From: an uncultured Coriobacteriales bacterium
GTDB taxonomy: Bacteria; Actinomycetota; Coriobacteriia; Coriobacteriales; UMGS124
Direction of reading: 5' to 3'
Assembly (NCBI GenBank): GCA_902464015.1
Contig: CABQHM010000009.1
Coordinates: 7,450 to 71,449, forward strand
DNA length: 64,000 bases
The translations under genes were made by a program, and so were the position numbers. Every line of letters starts with the position of its first letter. Positions within the stretch are counted from its first letter, which is position 1. Shown piece by piece: positions 35,471 through 45,094 of this stretch. Below the pieces are notes generated by a model that was not told where the DNA came from, searched no databases, and saw only the letters and a program-made list of their open reading frames with translations.

Positions 35471-36934
35471 CTATTTCAGCCCTTCTACCAGGTCAATCAA
35501 GTCTTGTTGAGAATGCACGCCCAGCTTGGCGTAGACGTTGCGCACATGCGTCTTGGCGGTGGAGCGCGATACGACCATGCGCTCCTGGATGGCCGCCGTG
35601 TTGCGCCCGTGGGCGAGCAGCTCGAGTGCTTCGGCCTCGCGCGGGGTCAGCGTGTATATGGCGGCTACCGCCTTGCACGCCTGGGTAAGCACATCTACCT
35701 GCTCGGTTTGCTTGACGGGACGCACTGCTTCCACCTCGCGCACGGTCTTGTCAAAGTTGAAGACGTCGGGTGCCAAAACGTTGAAGGCGACGAATGCGAA
35801 CACAATCATGGCAAGCAGCAGCGCAAAGAGCGCGGGATCGTGTGCGAGCGCGTCGTTGGCGAGCAGGCCGAGTTGGGCGCCCGTTACGCTGCCAAGGGAG
35901 TTGGCACCGCCCACAAAGAGGGCGACGCCCGTTGCAGCCATGGGGTTTCGAGCACCGAGGTTGGCGACGATCATAAAGACGAGCATGCGCGTGAGGTCCG
36001 ATCCTGCGCGCAGCATCACATTCGATAGCGCAGGTATGCTTGTCAGGGAGTCGATAAGCGGGTTTACCAGCAGGAAGCCCGCAAGTACGCATAGCATTGC
36101 GGCTTTGTAGAGCGCGTCGAGCCCCACGCGGTTGCATACAAGCAAGGCGCAGGCGACGAGCAGGGCCGGGATGCATGCCAGCACGGTGGTTTGAGGCGTG
36201 GCGTTGACGCTTGAGAACGTCATGGCAAAGCCGAAAGAGGCCTTGAGCAGGATGAGCGTCACGAAGAGGGCATTGCCGACCGGCAAAAACGAGCGCGGGT
36301 TCGTGACACGCAGTTCTGCGATAGGGGCGGCTTGCGCCATGTCGCTCACAAGTATGGAAGAGGGGTAGTACGTGAGCGCCATGATGATGAAGCCCGCTGC
36401 ATAAAAAACCACCAGGTGCACCGTGAGGGGAAGGGCTGTCACCAGGAGCTCGAGCGCATAGCTCAAAGCCCAGCCGGCGCATAGGGCGGCGAAAGCGCTG
36501 CGCGCGCCCTGTTCTATGGCGAGACTCGTAAGCTGCAAGAGAATGGTGGTGCCGAACCAGGTTGAGGCAACTGAGCGTAACAGCATGCCAACGGTGAGCA
36601 GCACGGGGTTTGCAAGCCAGATTCCCAAAAAGATTGATGGCGCTCCGACAAGGTAACAGCCCGCTGCAATGCCCATCCAGGTGCGCGGCCGGCAGAGTTG
36701 GGGATGCTTGCTCAGCAGTACATACAGCGCAAGTGCCAAGGCGGCCGCGGATAGCGTGCCCACGTCGCGGGCTTCCAAGAACACGGGCTTGAAGAGCGGA
36801 AAAACCGTCATGTTGAGAAGCGTGATGCTGAGCTGATAGACGCCGACGGCGCATGCGGCGGCAAGCCAGGCCGTGCGAGACGCGCGGGTGCTAGTTTTGT
36901 CAGGCGAGCAGCCCTGCGATGTCGTCTCGCTCAT
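35471..36934 (-). CDS. Membrane-bound LuxR-type regulator (LuxR3)
   Basis: 487 residues, about twelve hydrophobic segments, then the LuxR helix-turn-helix LTPREAEALELLAHGRNTAA ... VVSRSTAKTHVRNVYAKLGVHSQQDL. GAAAGG lies 6 bases before ATG 36934. Divergent from flavoprotein D across 418 bp, so D is its likely target. The ung gene follows directly and probably shares its transcript. Confidence 0.88.
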   Translation of the reverse strand: MSETTSQGCSPDKTSTRASRTAWLAAACAVGVYQLSITLLNMTVFPLFKPVFLEARDVGTLSAAALALALYVLLSKHPQLCRPRTWMGIAAGCYLVGAPSIFLGIWLANPVLLTVGMLLRSVASTWFGTTILLQLTSLAIEQGARSAFAALCAGWALSYALELLVTALPLTVHLVVFYAAGFIIMALTYYPSSILVSDMAQAAPIAELRVTNPRSFLPVGNALFVTLILLKASFGFAMTFSSVNATPQTTVLACIPALLVACALLVCNRVGLDALYKAAMLCVLAGFLLVNPLIDSLTSIPALSNVMLRAGSDLTRMLVFMIVANLGARNPMAATGVALFVGGANSLGSVTGAQLGLLANDALAHDPALFALLLAMIVFAFVAFNVLAPDVFNFDKTVREVEAVRPVKQTEQVDVLTQACKAVAAIYTLTPREAEALELLAHGRNTAAIQERMVVSRSTAKTHVRNVYAKLGVHSQQDLIDLVEGLK

Positions 36935-37352
36935 TGCGTGCCTTTCTCGGTTCCCTCACGCCCGAATGCGCGCCATCCAAGTCGGTCGCAGACTGGCTGA
37001 CCTTGACGCTGGAGATTGCCCCAAGTCCGAATGTGCGCTTCTTTGAAACACACCGGCAAGTGTATCAGCGCTTGACAGCCTGAATCAATAAAACACCAGG
37101 TCGCGCAAAATCGACCCACGAGGGTGAGGACGGTATGAGATGCGGAAAATCGAGGCTGAGAAACAGTAAAACCCCTGGTAGATAAGTTCGACCTGCTGGT
37201 GCGAGGTGATCTGGGCGATTCTGGAGCAAAGTGTGCGTTGTCCAAGGGGCACGCGGGGCGCTACGCCCCACGCCCGTGGCAGAGTTCGTCGTCCAAGCGT
37301 TGCAAGCACTGTCACGTAACCCAGGCACGTATCGAGCAAAGGAGTATTACCC
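36935..37352. promoter_or_regulatory. Divergent control region of LuxR3 and flavoprotein D
   Basis: 418 bp without a gene. AAAACACCAGGT (about 37090) and AAAACCCCTGGT (about 37169) are near-direct repeats. CACCAGGTCG at 37094 also has an imperfect inverted partner CGACCTG-CT-GGTG at 37189. Weak operator candidates. Confidence 0.4.
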
Positions 37353-39410
37353 ATGGAAATGACCCGCCGTTCGCTTCTTACTGCCGGTGCCGCCGCATCC
37401 GCAGCCGTTGCCGCTGTGGGCAGCCTCACTGTTGCTGCCGCTCCCCAGCAGGCTCAGGCAAAGGCTCCTGAGCGCAGCTCCGAGGACTGGCTCGGCACCG
37501 CTCCCGAGATCGCCGAGTCCGACATCGTCGAGACCCGCGAGTGCGAGCTGCTTATCGTTGGCGCAGGCAACGCCGGTATGGCCGCCGCCGCTTCCGCCGC
37601 AGAGCTGGGCATGAACTTCATTGTCGCCGAAAAGGGCTCCATCGTGGGCGACACGCGTCATTGGCTCGGCGCTGTCAACTCCAAGTACTGCGAGGCCGCC
37701 GGCGTGTCCGATGACAAGGGCAAGCTTCTCAACGAGCTCGTGCGCTACGCTTCCGGCAAGTGCGACCCCCGCGTCTGGAAGGTTTGGATCGACGAGAGCG
37801 CCAGCATGATCGACTGGCTCGACGAGCTCCTGGTCGAGGCCGGAATGACCTGCTCTCTCGATGCCGACAACCAGGATCCCACGGGCGGCACCTGCTACTA
37901 CATCCCCTACACCGAGCACTACTACTCCGGCAAGGATGCCGAGGGCAACAAGCTTGTTCGTAACGAGATTTTCGAGCGCTACATCAACTCCCTCGGCTAC
38001 AACGTGAGCTACGAGACGTCCCTCGTCAAGCTCGAGCAGGACGAGACCGGCCGCGTGACGGGCGGTATCTTCCAGACTGCCGACGGCTATGTGCGCATCA
38101 ACGCCAGCGCCGGCGTGCTGCTGGCCACGGGCGGCTATCCGGCCAACCCCGCCATGTGCAAGGCGCTTGCCCCTATCATCGACCGCGTCGTGACGCTTGT
38201 GTACTACAACACCAACGACACGGGCGACGGCATCAAGGCTGCTATGTGGCTCGGTGCCCAGAAGGACGAGGATCCTGCGCCCATGCTCTTCAACCGCGGC
38301 CTCGTGAAGCCCGGCGAGGATGCCGGCTACGTGTCCTGCGATGGCACGGGTGCCTTTGCTGGCCAGGGCAGGCAGTACAACATCGGCTCGCAGCCCTTCC
38401 TCAAGGTTGCCCGCGACGGCCGCCGCTACGGCAACGAGTCCACGCCGTACGACTTCGACCTCAACACCGTTGCCGAGAAGCCGGGCGGTGTCTTCTGCCA
38501 GGTGTTCGACAACAACGCCCGCGAGGACATCAAGCGCTTCAACACCATCGGCTGCTCGCGTCAGATCCAGCAGCAGCTGGCCGCCAAGCCCGACATCACG
38601 CTCGAGGAGTTCTTCGCCGACAAGATCGAGGAGGGCACCATCTTGATGGCCGACACCCTCGATGAGCTCGCCGACAAGCTGGGCTTTGAGGGCGAGGTCA
38701 AGGAGACCTTCCTGGCCACGTGCGACCACTACAACGAGATGTTCGACGCCCAGGAAGACGACGAGTTCGGCAAGGAGGCTTACCGCCTCTCCGAGCTGCG
38801 CAACCCGCCGTTCTTCGGCGCTTGGTACGGTGCCAGCTTCCTGACGACGGTCGACGGCCTGCGCATCAACGAGGAGATGCAGGTCCTCGACGTGAACGAC
38901 CAGGTCATCGAGGGTCTTTACGCTGCTGGCGACTGCTCGGGCAGCCTCTTCGCCAACAACTACCCCGAGTACATCGTTGCTTGCGCTTGCGGCCGCACCG
39001 TGACGTTCGGCCGTCATGTCGCCCGTCACCTTGCTGAGCAGGCCGGCTACGACCTGTCCAACGTCACCAAGGGCGATGTGAACTACGTCGACCCCGAGGC
39101 CGCCGCTCAGGCTGAGGCCGCTGCGACCAAGACCGATGTCTCGACCGTCGCCGACGGCACCTACGAGGGCTCTGCCAAGGGCATCGGCGGCGACGTGCCC
39201 GTTACGGTGACCGTCGAGGGCGGCAAGATTACTGCCGTCGAGGTCGGTGAGAACTCCGAGACCCAGGGCATCGGCTCCAAGGCCATCGAGCAGCTGCCTT
39301 CGGCCATCGTGGCCGCCAACGGCACCGAGGGCGTCGACGCCGTCTCCGGCGCCACCGTCACCTCCAAGGCCATCTTCGACGCCGTGAACACCGCTCTCGC
39401 CACTGTGTAA
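37353..39410 (+). CDS. TAT-exported FAD reductase with C-terminal FMN domain (flavoprotein D)
   Basis: 685 residues. MTRRSLLTAGAAAS signal; FAD fold CELLIVGAGNAGMAAAASAAELG; flavin loop GLYAAGDCSGSLFANNYPEY near residue 525. After a linker, an FMN_bind domain (about 595-685) ends VDAVSGATVTS, whose Thr is the expected covalent FMN site. FAD-then-FMN is the reverse of flavoprotein A. Many Eggerthellaceae organic-acid reductases have this plan; substrate unknown. GGAG lies 8 bases before the ATG. LuxR3 is divergent. Confidence 0.9.
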   Translation: MEMTRRSLLTAGAAASAAVAAVGSLTVAAAPQQAQAKAPERSSEDWLGTAPEIAESDIVETRECELLIVGAGNAGMAAAASAAELGMNFIVAEKGSIVGDTRHWLGAVNSKYCEAAGVSDDKGKLLNELVRYASGKCDPRVWKVWIDESASMIDWLDELLVEAGMTCSLDADNQDPTGGTCYYIPYTEHYYSGKDAEGNKLVRNEIFERYINSLGYNVSYETSLVKLEQDETGRVTGGIFQTADGYVRINASAGVLLATGGYPANPAMCKALAPIIDRVVTLVYYNTNDTGDGIKAAMWLGAQKDEDPAPMLFNRGLVKPGEDAGYVSCDGTGAFAGQGRQYNIGSQPFLKVARDGRRYGNESTPYDFDLNTVAEKPGGVFCQVFDNNAREDIKRFNTIGCSRQIQQQLAAKPDITLEEFFADKIEEGTILMADTLDELADKLGFEGEVKETFLATCDHYNEMFDAQEDDEFGKEAYRLSELRNPPFFGAWYGASFLTTVDGLRINEEMQVLDVNDQVIEGLYAAGDCSGSLFANNYPEYIVACACGRTVTFGRHVARHLAEQAGYDLSNVTKGDVNYVDPEAAAQAEAAATKTDVSTVADGTYEGSAKGIGGDVPVTVTVEGGKITAVEVGENSETQGIGSKAIEQLPSAIVAANGTEGVDAVSGATVTSKAIFDAVNTALATV

Positions 39411-39727
39411 AAGCCTGGCATCTTGGAGTCTTTTGCCTGGTAGTTTGCCTGTTGCATAGATTTACTCGCTTGATTGCCCCGTCTCTCGAATTGCATGTGC
39501 TCATGCTTCGAGAGACGGGGGTTTGTTGTTTGGTGGGACTCTTGACATGGGGGGCACCGCTCGTTTTGGGCGTTGTTCGCCTGCTCGTCATCTCATGTGC
39601 CGTTGTGTATCGCGCCGATACCCGAATTTTACGAAGCGGGCGTGCCTGCAGTGGGTATGCTGCATCCGAGATTCTGGTGCGACCGCCTTTGCGCGGCTGG
39701 ACATGGCAATGAGACAGGGGGACCGAT
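39411..39727. other. Intergenic region, 317 bp
   Basis: Contains the flavoprotein D terminator and a probable promoter for the hydrolase gene (TTGACA near 39543). Nothing else recognisable. Confidence 0.4.
39477..39520 (+). terminator. Terminator of flavoprotein D
   Basis: Perfect 14-bp arms CCCCGTCTCTCGAA and TTCGAGAGACGGGG, 16-base loop, then GTTTGTTGTTT. Confidence 0.85.
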
Positions 39728-40729
39728 ATGGCGTGCGATTTTGCGTCTATCCAGGCTGACAACTACGTTTGCGAACCGGGCGAGGTGGAAAGGCGAGAGA
39801 TCTCCCTTTCATCCAGCGACGGCGAGTCTGCGCTGGTCGGTTATATGTGGCAGGCCCCGGGCCCTGCCAAGCCCCGCGCGATTGTCCAGCTTGTGCATGG
39901 CATGGCGGAGCACATCCTGCGCTACGAGCCGTTCGCCCGCTATCTGGCCACCTACGGCTTTCTGGTGGTGGGCCACGATCACATCGGTCATGGCGAGAGC
40001 GTCTCCGACCCTTCGAGCTGGGGCGTCATGAAGCCAAAGGTCGGTGCCGACCACCTTGTGGGAGACGTGCATCGCACCCGCAACTATGTGCAGGTTCGCT
40101 ATCCCTATGTGCCGTATTTCATCTTCGGCCACTCTATGGGGTCGTTTGTCCTGCGCAATTACCTGTGCGCGTACGGCAAGGGCCTGAGTGGCGCCGTCGT
40201 GTGCGCCACGGGTTGGCAACCTCCCGTCGCGCTTGCCTTTGGCAAGATCGTGTGCGACATCGTGGGCGGCGTGCGCGGATGGGACCACCGTTCGAAATTC
40301 GTCAATTTCCTGGCCGATGGCGCCTATGCGCGTGCTTTTGGTCCCGAGGAGGGCGGCAAGCTCGGGTGGCTCACGCGCGACCCCGAGCAGCGCGAGCTGT
40401 TTGACAAGGACCCTGCCTGCGGTTTCACGTTCTCTGTGGCGGCCTACCACGAGCTTTTCTCCCTTGTGGGAAGCAGCCAGAAGCGCAGTCGCGTTGCCTA
40501 CATGCGCCCGGAGGTTCCAGTACTGCTCATCGCCGGCTCGCAGGATCCGGTTGGCAACAACGGCGAGGCCATCCCCAAGGTTGCGCGTCTCATGCGTGCC
40601 TGCGGCGTGCGTGACGTGCAGGAGAAGATGTATCCCGATGCCCGCCACGAACTTCTCAACGAGACGAACCGCGACGAGGTCTTCTCCGACGTGCTCTGCT
40701 GGCTTGAGGGTTGTCTGGCGGCGGAGTAG
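39728..40729 (+). CDS. Alpha/beta hydrolase, monoacylglycerol-lipase-like
   Basis: 333 residues. IVQLVHGMAEHILRYEPFARYL is the oxyanion-side HG motif, FIFGHSMGSFVLRN the nucleophile elbow (Ser), VLLIAGSQDPVGNN the acid Asp and YPDARHELLNE the His. This matches the Hydrolase_4/lysophospholipase group. No signal peptide, so a cytoplasmic esterase. GGGGGA lies 5 bases before the ATG. Substrate unknown. Confidence 0.88.
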   Translation: MACDFASIQADNYVCEPGEVERREISLSSSDGESALVGYMWQAPGPAKPRAIVQLVHGMAEHILRYEPFARYLATYGFLVVGHDHIGHGESVSDPSSWGVMKPKVGADHLVGDVHRTRNYVQVRYPYVPYFIFGHSMGSFVLRNYLCAYGKGLSGAVVCATGWQPPVALAFGKIVCDIVGGVRGWDHRSKFVNFLADGAYARAFGPEEGGKLGWLTRDPEQRELFDKDPACGFTFSVAAYHELFSLVGSSQKRSRVAYMRPEVPVLLIAGSQDPVGNNGEAIPKVARLMRACGVRDVQEKMYPDARHELLNETNRDEVFSDVLCWLEGCLAAE

Positions 40730-40760
40730 CTGCTTTGCAGGATATAATCTGAAGCGGAAG

Positions 40761-40799
40761 GAGGGGCCGCTTGGGCTTCGTAATTCCAAGCGGCCCCTC
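40761..40799. terminator. Terminator between convergent hydrolase and LuxR4 genes
   Basis: Perfect 14-bp arms GAGGGGCCGCTTGG and CCAAGCGGCCCCTC, 11-base loop, then TTGTTG. Probably works for the hydrolase transcript. Confidence 0.8.
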
Positions 40800-40866
40800 T
40801 TGTTGAGCTGGGTTGGCGTTCGTATGCCATTTAGGCCTTTTCAACTATGGTGTCCTGCGTGTAGCG

Positions 40867-42378
40867 CTAAGGCTTCCTCGTTAGTTCGATGACTTCTTGC
40901 TTGGTGTGAACTCCAAGTTTGCGATATAGGCATTTGACGTGGCCCTGAACGGTGCCGAGGGATATGCCGAGTGTGTCGGCAATCTTCTGATAGCTTCTTC
41001 CCTCGCTTACAAGAAGCAGTACATCGGTTTCCCTCGCAGTGAGTCCAAACTTTGCTGCGAGCATTTTGCAGGCTGGGGTGAGGGATGTCTGACTCGAGAT
41101 TTGTGTCGACCGCTTATCTAAATCAATCAAGCTGTCCGTGTTTCCAAATGTGCCGGCTGTTGTCGTATTTGCGCTGCTGTCAAACCAAGAAATTATTCCT
41201 ATTGTGCGGGCATTCATGAAGACAATGGTTGCAACCACGGCCAGAAAAGTCATGAACGGGACGACGAATGCTGTCATCTGTTGAGCCCAAGAGGGATCCG
41301 CCCCAATAAGCACGGGCGTGAGGCTCTTGCCTAAGAAGTTTGGCAACACGCGGAATAAAAGGACGGTGAGTCCGAAGGTCAGCACTCCTGACGCTCCGTA
41401 CATTACAGACGATACTGAAACGATGACAAAAAGTTCAACCTCAAAGCCTCCCAATACGGCAGAGAGCGAGGCAGTGGCAATATGACTCAGCGTTTCGTTC
41501 TCAACAAGTAGGGAAAACATTCCCGCCATAAAAATCACGACGAGTCCGCTCCATATAAGTTGGAACAACCTTCCCTTGTCTTGCACGCGTTGTAGCGCAA
41601 CAAACATGACGCTTGATAGTGTTAACGAACAGATGATGGTAAGAAGTCGGTCATTGTCCGGCACTGTCTCAGTCGCGTATGCCAACAATCCTACGGCAAG
41701 TCGGCCTGCAAGAAGAAACAAGCCCAGCATTCCAATGACACCGAGGGGCATGGATTGGAGCCCTTCATGTATCTCATTGTCGGTCTTGGCCTGGCTGGAC
41801 ATGCCATAGTAAAGCCAGGCGAATCCCGACAAAGCTGGCGCAGCGATGGCAATTCCAATCATGATGGGTGTGGGAAGAAAGGCGGTGATTTGAAAAAGGG
41901 AGCTTGTTGCAAAGGCGAGAAGAACCGCTGGCGCAGAGTGTAGTGAGGACAGGGAGCAGATGCTGCATCCCCAGCAAAGTGTTAGCCAGGCATAGCCAAA
42001 TGCGCTCATGAGACAACCAAGCGCGAGCATAACTTGGGTGCCGGTGCCAAAAAATGGAGCGATAAGAGTCAGGGCCCATCCAATACTTCCGGTCATGCAA
42101 ACAAGGCTCGTGGCGAGGCGTCGCCCCTCAATGAAGCGAGAGAATTGCTTATGTAAAACAATGCCGACGAGCAGGGCAATGACCAGCCCAATCATTGTGG
42201 GCGCATACACAGACCACATTGTTTCAGCTGGCTTCTGATAAAAGGTAAAAAGTGCAGAGTACTCGTACTTGCGAAAGAACGGCCACCAGAAAGCCAATCC
42301 TATAATCAATGCAACAGATGAGTTATTCGAATTTGCTTTAGGCATACTGGGTGTAAGCCCCTGAGTCCACCAGGTCAT
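40867..42378 (-). CDS. Membrane-bound LuxR-type regulator (LuxR4), AT-richer gene
   Basis: About 503 residues, twelve hydrophobic segments, LuxR helix-turn-helix LTARETDVLLLVSEGRSYQK ... ISLGTVQGHVKCLYRKLGVHTKQEV at the end. Starts at ATG 42378 (AGGA just upstream) or 42345 are both possible; longer frames add non-coding sequence. Codon use is visibly more AT-rich than that of LuxR1-3, as is its partner flavoprotein E, suggesting the module arrived together. Divergent from the cytochrome c/flavoprotein E pair. Confidence 0.85.
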   Translation of the reverse strand: MTWWTQGLTPSMPKANSNNSSVALIIGLAFWWPFFRKYEYSALFTFYQKPAETMWSVYAPTMIGLVIALLVGIVLHKQFSRFIEGRRLATSLVCMTGSIGWALTLIAPFFGTGTQVMLALGCLMSAFGYAWLTLCWGCSICSLSSLHSAPAVLLAFATSSLFQITAFLPTPIMIGIAIAAPALSGFAWLYYGMSSQAKTDNEIHEGLQSMPLGVIGMLGLFLLAGRLAVGLLAYATETVPDNDRLLTIICSLTLSSVMFVALQRVQDKGRLFQLIWSGLVVIFMAGMFSLLVENETLSHIATASLSAVLGGFEVELFVIVSVSSVMYGASGVLTFGLTVLLFRVLPNFLGKSLTPVLIGADPSWAQQMTAFVVPFMTFLAVVATIVFMNARTIGIISWFDSSANTTTAGTFGNTDSLIDLDKRSTQISSQTSLTPACKMLAAKFGLTARETDVLLLVSEGRSYQKIADTLGISLGTVQGHVKCLYRKLGVHTKQEVIELTRKP

Positions 42379-42488
42379 TGATCCTGTCCCGTTTTTGAGT
42401 GCACGCCGTAGCCCCTTCCGAGTTTTGTAGTGATGATTATCGCATGAAACCAACGTTCGAACAGGCGAAAGAGAAGTTTTTCTCTTCA

Positions 42489-42522
42489 GTGCAGGTTTTG
42501 CCTTTTTACGGTCTACCTGCAC
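42489..42522. promoter_or_regulatory. Dyad upstream of cytochrome c, candidate LuxR4 operator
   Basis: GTGCAGGT (42489-42496) and ACCTGCAC (42515-42522) are exact inverted repeats with an 18-base spacer, about 155 bp before the cytochrome gene. The T-rich spacer makes a terminator unlikely, since no T-run follows the right arm. Confidence 0.45.
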
Positions 42523-42677
42523 AAATAGTGTCAACCCCCATGCTTTATGAGGCACATGTCCAGACAAAACGCCATGGTTCATGGCTCACGTGGCCGTGAT
42601 GGTGGGCCCATAGTTGATGGACAGACGCGGGCAATCGCCTGCGTCTTGGAGTAATAGCAAGATAAGGAGGAGAGACT

Positions 42678-43178
42678 ATGAGGAAGAGCATGGGCTGCAC
42701 GACTTCTGGGCGAAAGATGTCTTACGTGGTGGGCGTCCTGGTCGCGACTGCATTCGTCGGAGCCCTTGGGGTTGCAGCGTTTGCGATGGCGGACGTCTCC
42801 AATGGCGGGGAAAAAGGGGGTCGTGCCGAGAATGTCTTGGTGCTTCATCAGGAGCTTGGTCTTGATCTGGAGAAGGTAGCCAACGATGCGCAAAAGGCTT
42901 TGACGGACGATGCCGCACCTGTAGAGAAGTCGGCCGCAACACTTGGCACTCGCGAATTCTGCCTAGGTTGTCATGACTGGGATTCCATCGTTGACTCCAC
43001 GTTGCTTCCCGGTGATGTGACTGTCTATAACAAGCAGGGCCTCTACAACGTGCATGACAACCATAATGGCCTTGTGAACTGCTCTGATTGTCACTCGATT
43101 GACGACAAGACGTCTACGCTGGGTTGTGTTGGCTGCCACTACATGGAGCTTCCTGCTGGTTGGGTGGGTTTCTACTAA
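42678..43178 (+). CDS. Small exported multiheme cytochrome c
   Basis: 166 residues. One N-terminal hydrophobic segment (VVGVLVATAFVGALGVAAFA) serves as signal or anchor. Three CxxCH heme sites follow: CLGCH, CSDCH and CVGCH. AAGGAGG lies ahead of the ATG and 46 bp separate it from flavoprotein E, so it is the probable electron donor to E, as small cytochromes pair with flavoproteins in the cgr1-cgr2 type arrangement of Eggerthella. A fourth heme motif is not visible. It is the only cytochrome gene in the window. Confidence 0.88.
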   Translation: MRKSMGCTTSGRKMSYVVGVLVATAFVGALGVAAFAMADVSNGGEKGGRAENVLVLHQELGLDLEKVANDAQKALTDDAAPVEKSAATLGTREFCLGCHDWDSIVDSTLLPGDVTVYNKQGLYNVHDNHNGLVNCSDCHSIDDKTSTLGCVGCHYMELPAGWVGFY

Positions 43179-43224
43179 TTGGCCACTACATGATTGTGGA
43201 CAGTCATTGGAAAGGTGAACTGAT

Positions 43225-44781
43225 ATGAGCATGGATATTTCTCGCCGTGACATGCTGGTTGGATCTGCGGTTTTGGGTGTCGTTGCTGCCGGTGTGGCTC
43301 ATGTGGCGTACGCCAAGGAAGAACCGCTTGATGTGACTGCCTTTGACGCGGATCCCGCAGAAACCTACGAGTGTGATTTTGTGGTTGCGGGTTCTGGCAC
43401 TGCGGGCCTTTGCGCTGCTATTCGCGCGGCTGAGTTGGGCCTTTCGGCCATTCTTGTGGATGTTAACACCGAGAACGGAATCGGCGGTAATTCGCGCTAT
43501 GTCGAGAATTGCGGTGAGGTTCCTGAGGGCGGAGCCGACGAACTGTATCGCAACCTTGTTGATTACCACCGCTTTGCCAGCAACGCCATTGTGACGCGTC
43601 GATTTGCCGATGATGCACAGAAGGTCATTGATTGGACGCGTGATAACCAGGGTGTCGTTTTTAAAGAGGGCCGCCTTAAGTATGAGGAAGACGGAAACGG
43701 CACTAATGGCGGCAAGACTGCCATCTATACGATGTACAACTATGCCTTGGAGCTGGGTGTACAGTTCCTCTTTGACGAACGTGCGTACAAGCTGCTCGTC
43801 AACGAGGATGGTCGTGTTACGGGCGTAAGATGCCGTAACCGAATCGGTGAGGTTATCCAGGTTAATGCCAAGGCCGTTGATCTGTGTACGGGAGGCTATG
43901 GCTGCAACAAGGAAATGTTCGAGCGTTTTACTAACGTCTCCTACGATCGAGTTATTAATCGCGGCAGCATGGGTACTCAGATGGGCGACGGCATTACGAT
44001 GGGTGAGGAGCTTGGCGCCCTGCTTTTCCATCCGGAGGCCATTAACTATTGCAGCCCCATTCTTCCTGGTCACTATAACAAGGGAGCGCTAACCATTTGT
44101 GGTGTCAACCAGGCCGACACATGCTTCTTTAACGAGGCTGGTCGTCGTTTCTGCGACGAGGAGGTTATTTCTGATTGGACGACTTCTGGTAACATCTGCT
44201 CTCAGCAGCACCATATCTATATGATTGTTGATCAGGATTTTGTTCAGAAGATTATGGATGAGGGCGTCGTCACTAAGCGTCATAACTACTTTGAGGTTGG
44301 CGAGCCAGTGCCACAGTTCCAGGACGAGATCGATGCCGCGCTTGTTCGTGAGAATCCTCGTGTGTACAAGGCTGACACGCTTGAGGAGTTGTGCGCCAAT
44401 GTCGACATTGACGCAGAGACGACTGTTGCGGAGATAGAGAAGTTCAACGGCTACGTGGATGCCGGTTTCGACGCAGACTTCATGAAGGATCCCCAGTATT
44501 TGCGCAAGATCCAAACCCCGCCGTTTTACCTCTTCCGTTCTCAGCTTGCGTTCTACAACAATGTGGGTGGTCTTCGCGTTGACGAGCATGCTCGAGTTAT
44601 AGGCTCTGACTACAAACCGATTGTGGGTCTGTATGCTGGTGGTTCTGACGCTGGTGGACTCTTTGGTCCTTATTACGGCGTTTCCATTGCCCCTGGTTCC
44701 ACGCAGCTTTGGGGTCGTGTGAGTGGCTACTGGGCCGCAGAGCACGCCGCCAACGAGCTGATTCCGTCGTTGGAAGCGTAG
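43225..44781 (+). CDS. TAT-exported FAD-dependent reductase (flavoprotein E)
   Basis: 518 residues. MDISRRDMLVGSAV signal; FAD fold CDFVVAGSGTAGLCAAIRAAELG; GIGGNSRYVENCG after it; C-terminal flavin loop GLYAGGSDAGGLFGPYYG then QLWGRVSGYWAAEHAAN. No FMN or heme domain; the upstream cytochrome likely supplies electrons. Codons are AT-richer than in flavoproteins A-D. Substrate unknown; regulated probably by divergent LuxR4. Confidence 0.88.
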   Translation: MSMDISRRDMLVGSAVLGVVAAGVAHVAYAKEEPLDVTAFDADPAETYECDFVVAGSGTAGLCAAIRAAELGLSAILVDVNTENGIGGNSRYVENCGEVPEGGADELYRNLVDYHRFASNAIVTRRFADDAQKVIDWTRDNQGVVFKEGRLKYEEDGNGTNGGKTAIYTMYNYALELGVQFLFDERAYKLLVNEDGRVTGVRCRNRIGEVIQVNAKAVDLCTGGYGCNKEMFERFTNVSYDRVINRGSMGTQMGDGITMGEELGALLFHPEAINYCSPILPGHYNKGALTICGVNQADTCFFNEAGRRFCDEEVISDWTTSGNICSQQHHIYMIVDQDFVQKIMDEGVVTKRHNYFEVGEPVPQFQDEIDAALVRENPRVYKADTLEELCANVDIDAETTVAEIEKFNGYVDAGFDADFMKDPQYLRKIQTPPFYLFRSQLAFYNNVGGLRVDEHARVIGSDYKPIVGLYAGGSDAGGLFGPYYGVSIAPGSTQLWGRVSGYWAAEHAANELIPSLEA

Positions 44782-45094
44782 ACTTGACACTTATAGAGGC
44801 ACCTGCCGTGTATCAAGGGCCGCTTCTTGTCATTAAGAATGAATTTTCAAGAGAGGTCGCTTCGGTACTTTACGGGTGTGCGAAAGGTCTCGCAGTTCCC
44901 AGGTCGATTATTCACAAGAACGTTGCCCTGGCCGAGGTCATGGGCACCTCGTGAACGTCGATTCGCTGGTATGCGGATGGGGAATAAATCCGCATAATGC
45001 CGCTGTATGGCCGAGAAACGTCTGCGCCCCGAGTGCGTTGCGTGCGTACCCGGGGCGTTTTCGTAAAAAGTCTATCGACCGAAAGGGAACGCGT
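44782..45094. other. Intergenic region with terminator, 313 bp
   Basis: A short open stretch to 44954 (reads ...GPLLVIKNEFSREVASVLYG...) has no ribosome site and no family I recognise. The hairpin at 45025-45057 follows. The rest is the nhaA leader. Confidence 0.35.
45025..45061 (+). terminator. Hairpin upstream of nhaA
   Basis: CGCCCCG, 19-base loop, CGGGGCG then TTTTC. It could end the flavoprotein E transcript or act as an nhaA leader structure. Confidence 0.55.
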
